This document shows positions 60,375-64,000 of a DNA stretch of 64,000 nucleotides, piece after piece. Both the position numbers and the translations under genes were made by a program. The notes under the pieces are model-generated. The model saw nothing but the letters and a program-made list of their open reading frames with translations. It ran no database searches and was not told where the DNA came from. Position 1 is the stretch's first letter; each line of letters opens with the position of its first letter. The stretch spans positions 1 through 64,000 of the forward strand of contig BGZK01000487.1 of the NCBI GenBank assembly GCA_005406025.1, given 5' to 3'. This stretch comes from Eumeta japonica. Lineage: Eukaryota; Arthropoda; Insecta; Lepidoptera; Psychidae.

Positions 60375-61846
60375 ATGATAAAATTAATATTTCACATTTC
60401 AGTTGTTTCACTAAATTCGTATGCGATGTGGTACGACCAGAGGCATATCGACGTACCCTTCCCGCGAGCGAAAGCCTTCGTCCACCTGCCGCTTAGGGGC
60501 CGGTCAGTGTTCCTTACGACATGGAGTTTTGTGAGTACCTTCTTAGTCATATCTAAAAGCCTAAAAGATTTTGAGTTGACAGCAAAGATCAGTTTTACTG
60601 GTATATAACAATTTTGCACAATTTTCTCAACCCTTTAAATGCGTATTACACGTCACGGTAGGTACAGGCAATAGTATTATTTACCGACACTGAAAGTACT
60701 GTTATTATAGAAAAAAAACACAGACACATTATGATAACTAGAAAGTACAATCGGTTAAAAAAGGAAATATAACAGTCCTATATTATAATATACCAATAAT
60801 TGTTTGCTATCCCTTTCTTGCACACAACTCTATGCATGTGGCAGAGCCATGCTGTGGCCCACTTGGCTGTAACACGAAAATGGACCAGCGCGATCAGTGA
60901 GGCACCACAATCCCACAGAATGTCGACATAAAGTAGCAGCTTTCGCTGTTGCCTTTCGTCCAGCTAGTGAGTGTTCAGGTAGTCCACTAACCCACTATCA
61001 CACAATTCCTCTCTCTATTAACTCATTCTCCCCTCCACTATCTATCCTATACGGATTTAAGAGACCGACGTTTCGTAAATTTGCCAGTGTCCATGGGCGA
61101 CAGTCACCGCCTACTCTCTGGTAGCTTGTATACTCATATGCCCCCTTGAAACTCTTTAACAAAAATAAAATTTTATAATTTTTGTATGACACTACTTAAC
61201 TTTGTCGTCAATGTTTCGTAACGCGTAATAATTGTGCAAACACTGATCACATTTCAATGCCTGACAATTAAAAGAATATTTAAAAGGGAAACAAAACAGT
61301 ATATGCTCTCTACAGAAGCGCAAACAGTCTACTTTGCGATGGCAACGGCCAACGACGTCTTCGGCACGGATGAAGCCCTGACCATTCAGGAGATACCTCT
61401 CATCAGAAGCATCAAAGATATGACTTTCGCCGTGTTCGCCTTCCCCGGCGCCTTGTACGTCGCCACGGTGTTCTGGCTGCTCTACGCCATCAACAGGGAA
61501 ATTATACTACCCAGGAAAACTGACAAGATAATACCCAGCTGGCTGAACCATCTGATGCACACGACCGTGGTCTTGTTCGCGACCATAGAAATGTATATTT
61601 CGCCGCACAGTTACCCATCACGTCAGATCGCTGTACTGTCGCTCGTCAGCGTTCTGTGTGCCTACATCGCTTGGATGTTGTATGTATATTATGAAACTAA
61701 AACGTGGGTGTATCCCTTTTTTCGATGTACTAGGTTGGCCTTTAAGGATAGGTTGTTATGTATTCACTTTAACTTATAGTGTGGCCCTGTTTTATTTAGG
61801 TGAATATCTAAACTCAATGGTATGGTCTTCTAATGAAATTTCATAA
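60375..61846 (+). CDS. AIG1/ADTRP-family paralogue, gene 2 (frame disrupted)
   Basis: Exon 1 (60375-60530) is 156 nt like gene 1 and keeps LTTWSF with the candidate catalytic Thr; the donor is GTGAGT. Exon 2 carries AQTVYFAMATAND, WLNHLMHT with the catalytic His, SPHSYPSR and TKTWVYPFF, and ends at 61846. Two problems: the best acceptor (CTCTCTACAG, exon from 61316) is one base out of frame with exon 1, and a T6 run at 61717-61722 shifts the frame so that the last 40 codons (GWPLR to SSNEIS) are read in another frame. An upstream AG at 61299 would restore the first frame at the cost of about five extra residues. The rest is well conserved, so either a young pseudogene or assembly indels are possible. 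AATAAA at 61858-61863 lies just past the stop. Confidence 0.8.
60531..61315 (+). other. Intron of gene 2 (~785 bp)
   Basis: Same position as the gene 1 intron but over three times longer, partly because of repeat-derived DNA at 60840-61140. It ends at 61315, or at 61299 if the upstream AG is used. Confidence 0.75.
60840..61140. repeat. Repeat-derived DNA inside intron of gene 2
   Basis: GCAGAGCCATGCTGTGGCCC at the left and GTGTCCATGGGCGACAGTCA at the right resemble the two ends of the lepidopteran repeat seen at 38395-38610. Open frames across it are not genes. Confidence 0.5.
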
Positions 61847-61857
61847 GCGGCTCTTTA

Positions 61858-61863
61858 AATAAA
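61858..61863 (+). terminator. Candidate poly(A) signal of gene 2
   Basis: AATAAA 12 bp after the stop codon, followed by a T/G-rich stretch (TTGTTTTTGTGTTTC) suitable as a downstream element. Confidence 0.45.
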
Positions 61864-61869
61864 TTGGCG

Positions 61870-64000
61870 AAAACAAATTGTTTTTGTGTTTCATTTTCGT
61901 AATTAGTTTCACCTAGAAACAAATTTAACTTTAAGCTAGATTTTTTACGAATACCAATCGCAGAATTATATAATCATGTTTATTTAACCAAATTCGGTGC
62001 ACAATGTGCAACGTCCCTGGTTACCCCACATTTACAACAATACCATGAAGTTATAATAATAATATAACGATGTTGGTAAACGTGAAAGAAAAAAACAGCA
62101 ATAAAGTAACAAACGAATGTAAATTAACAAGAGAATTTTTTTTATTGTCCATTTATTATCACAGATTACAATTGATGTTATGTATAATAAATACAGACTA
62201 AAATAACAGAATGGGATCACTCCTATTTAATTAGCATACTAAATAACAACAAGCATTCTCAAGGTTTAAAAAACGTTCAGCACACTTTTTATAATTTGAG
62301 AAACATAAGTTAGTCTCGGCCTCTAAGTTCCCCATTGTATATTAATTGTATGAATTCAAATAAAATTAAAATTATATTGTGAATTAAATAAGAATATATA
62401 ACACACAAATGGTTTTATTTTCGTGGAAATGTGTTGTTTGCCATTAGAATAGAAAGGACATATTGTAACACATCAAAATAATTATGAATTGTTTTGAGAT
62501 GTTACAATATCTATGTTTAATAATTAGTATTTCTCTAGTAAATTGAAATAGATGTATAAATAAAAAATGAAATAAAAATAGAAAAGCCTTTTATTCCGAG
62601 CAAATTTATAAACTTATTTAATTACATTTTTGAGAATAATCTAGTATTTATACAATTTCATGCAATAATAGTAAATAATTCCATTACATAGCTTTTACAA
62701 TTCATACATTCAGAATTCTTTTGGTTTTAACTCATTTCCATAATGTGATGCATTGAAAAATAATTATCAATTAGTATTCTTCTGGCTTCGAGGTTTTTAA
62801 ACATAACAAAAATATTTGAGTCACTTACTAAACATTATTACTATGTTTTCGACATAATTATAATAGCTAAACTAGATGTCGCAGGATGATTATCCTTGAT
62901 ATTTTAAAGGATTTAATGTAATATTCAAGGGAGTATATGAATAAAACATCAATATTATTTGTTGTAATTTTTTTATAATTACGACTACTTTTCATATAGT
63001 GAAGTACTATCATACTCGTAAAAGGTACAAAATTAATTGAATATGGACGATCTGATATCAAAAACAATTATTGACTTCAGTTTAAGAATTATTGTAGGAA
63101 TTTGATAAATTTCGTCATTTGTATCTGTATAATTTACATTTTGTATTTAAATGTCTCAAATTAGAATATATTTGCTTTACGATATGTTATATAACTTTAC
63201 AAAGAGAACACCTTTACTAAATGATTATTTCATAAATAATTATTGTTTCATTTGAATCGCGTTTCTGATTGAATTTAAGGTAAATTAATTATAATTCAAT
63301 AAATCCAGCTCACGTTCCAAAATAAGATACTCACGTGCAAGTACACCTTTTATGATCAAAGTCTCCAATTCAATGACCGTTGAGTCCAAAGTCCAAAGTC
63401 GAAGTCGAAACCGCGAAACCAAAGTTCAAAGAACAGAGACCAATATTTCGGTAGACGATATAAATTTATAGATTATCTGATATTTTAGATAAATAATTAC
63501 TTATTTCAACAATAGTATTCCCTTGCATTACAATGATAAAATAATAAAAATTTGTAATTTATGGGTGGACACGAACACAACGTATACACGGATTTTCACA
63601 TTATTATAATATTAATAAAACTGATTTTAGTATATCATTTTCAATTCAATATGATTAAAAAGAAGACGTTAAATACATAAAAATTTGATATTAAATAACA
63701 CAAACCAAATTTATACGTAACTTTACCCAGAGTGAGCTCAAATCAAATAAACGTCGTTTTTTAGAATTGTACACTCGGTCGTCTCATGAATTTACGTAAA
63801 TTACGTTTGTAAAACTAAAATAAAAGTAGTACGCAAACATAAAATAAGAAGTCTGAAAAGTGGTTAAAATCCGTTATTTTTTAACTCTGAGCGCCCAAAA
63901 AATACTTATCGGAGTGTTTTTAAGCTCAAGGCTCTCAAATATACTATATGTTTTTGATTTCTATTTTGGACGAATTTTCGTGTTCAATCTCATTTTTGTA
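61870..64000. other. 3' flank of gene 2, nothing further recognised
   Basis: Very AT-rich. Several AATAAA motifs occur (for example near 62187 and 62360). A low-complexity stretch with repeated TCCAAAGTC/GAAGTC units lies at 63385-63430. No exon was seen. Confidence 0.5.

Noticed and set aside
60531..60534. Alternative donor GTACCT four bases downstream to rescue the frame of gene 2
   Set aside because: It would join in frame with 61316, but the GTGAGT donor matches the position and strength of the gene 1 donor, so the alternative is less likely.
60392..60619. 75-codon minus-strand ORF
   Set aside because: Antisense shadow of exon 1 of gene 2.
1..64000. CRISPR arrays, bacterial operons, complete endogenous viruses
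   Set aside because: No regularly spaced direct repeats, no Shine-Dalgarno-led gene clusters, and only gypsy-type pol-end scraps without envelope or capsid regions were seen.

Overview
This is AT-rich insect nuclear DNA, most likely from a moth or butterfly. Three observations point that way: interspersed repeats that resemble common lepidopteran families, decayed mariner copies, and a two-exon gene family of the insect AIG1/ADTRP type. There are no bacterial operons, CRISPR arrays or recognisable rRNA/tRNA genes. The family and repeat names come from recognition by eye, not from a search.

The only well-supported protein genes lie in the last 14 kb, in tandem on the + strand. Gene 1 (50486-51413; exons 50486-50641 and 50874-51413) is an intact 231-residue AIG1/ADTRP-like multi-span membrane protein. 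Gene 2 (60375-61846) is a paralogue about 9.9 kb downstream. Its first exon has the identical 156-nt length and the same donor site, but its reading frame is disturbed at the start of exon 2 and again at a run of six T near 61717. Both genes carry a related block of about 95 bp upstream with matching TATA-like and initiator-like spacing, so the duplication included the promoter. A lone GC-rich candidate terminal exon (57381-57472) lies between them.

The first 49 kb are mostly intergenic or intronic-type DNA full of decayed transposons. From left to right: a pair of adjacent hairpins (2484-2566); a 1.2-kb element with inverted ends of about 230 bp and a 120-codon ORF (13591-14780); mariner copy 1 with a nested insertion (15804-17657); a second long-inverted-repeat element (19939-20877); an interspersed repeat (21893-22627); mariner copy 2 (24569-25840); a small MITE (27207-27392); a further element of the inverted-repeat class with internal degenerate repeats (27589 to about 28845); two rearranged, internally deleted LTR retrotransposon remnants (29391-30480 and 41930-42922); two THAP-domain remnants (31954 and 43064); an inverted second copy of the 21.9-kb repeat (46441-47222); and mariner copy 3 (47233-48155).

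Several short CpG-rich islands (about 5.06, 21.1, 22.7, 24.4 and 31.3 kb) and two TATAAAAG sites (33511, 35333) may mark promoters or unrecognised exons of neighbouring genes. Nothing coding could be attached to them from sequence alone. Most remaining ORFs of 60-126 codons look like chance or antisense frames and are not called.
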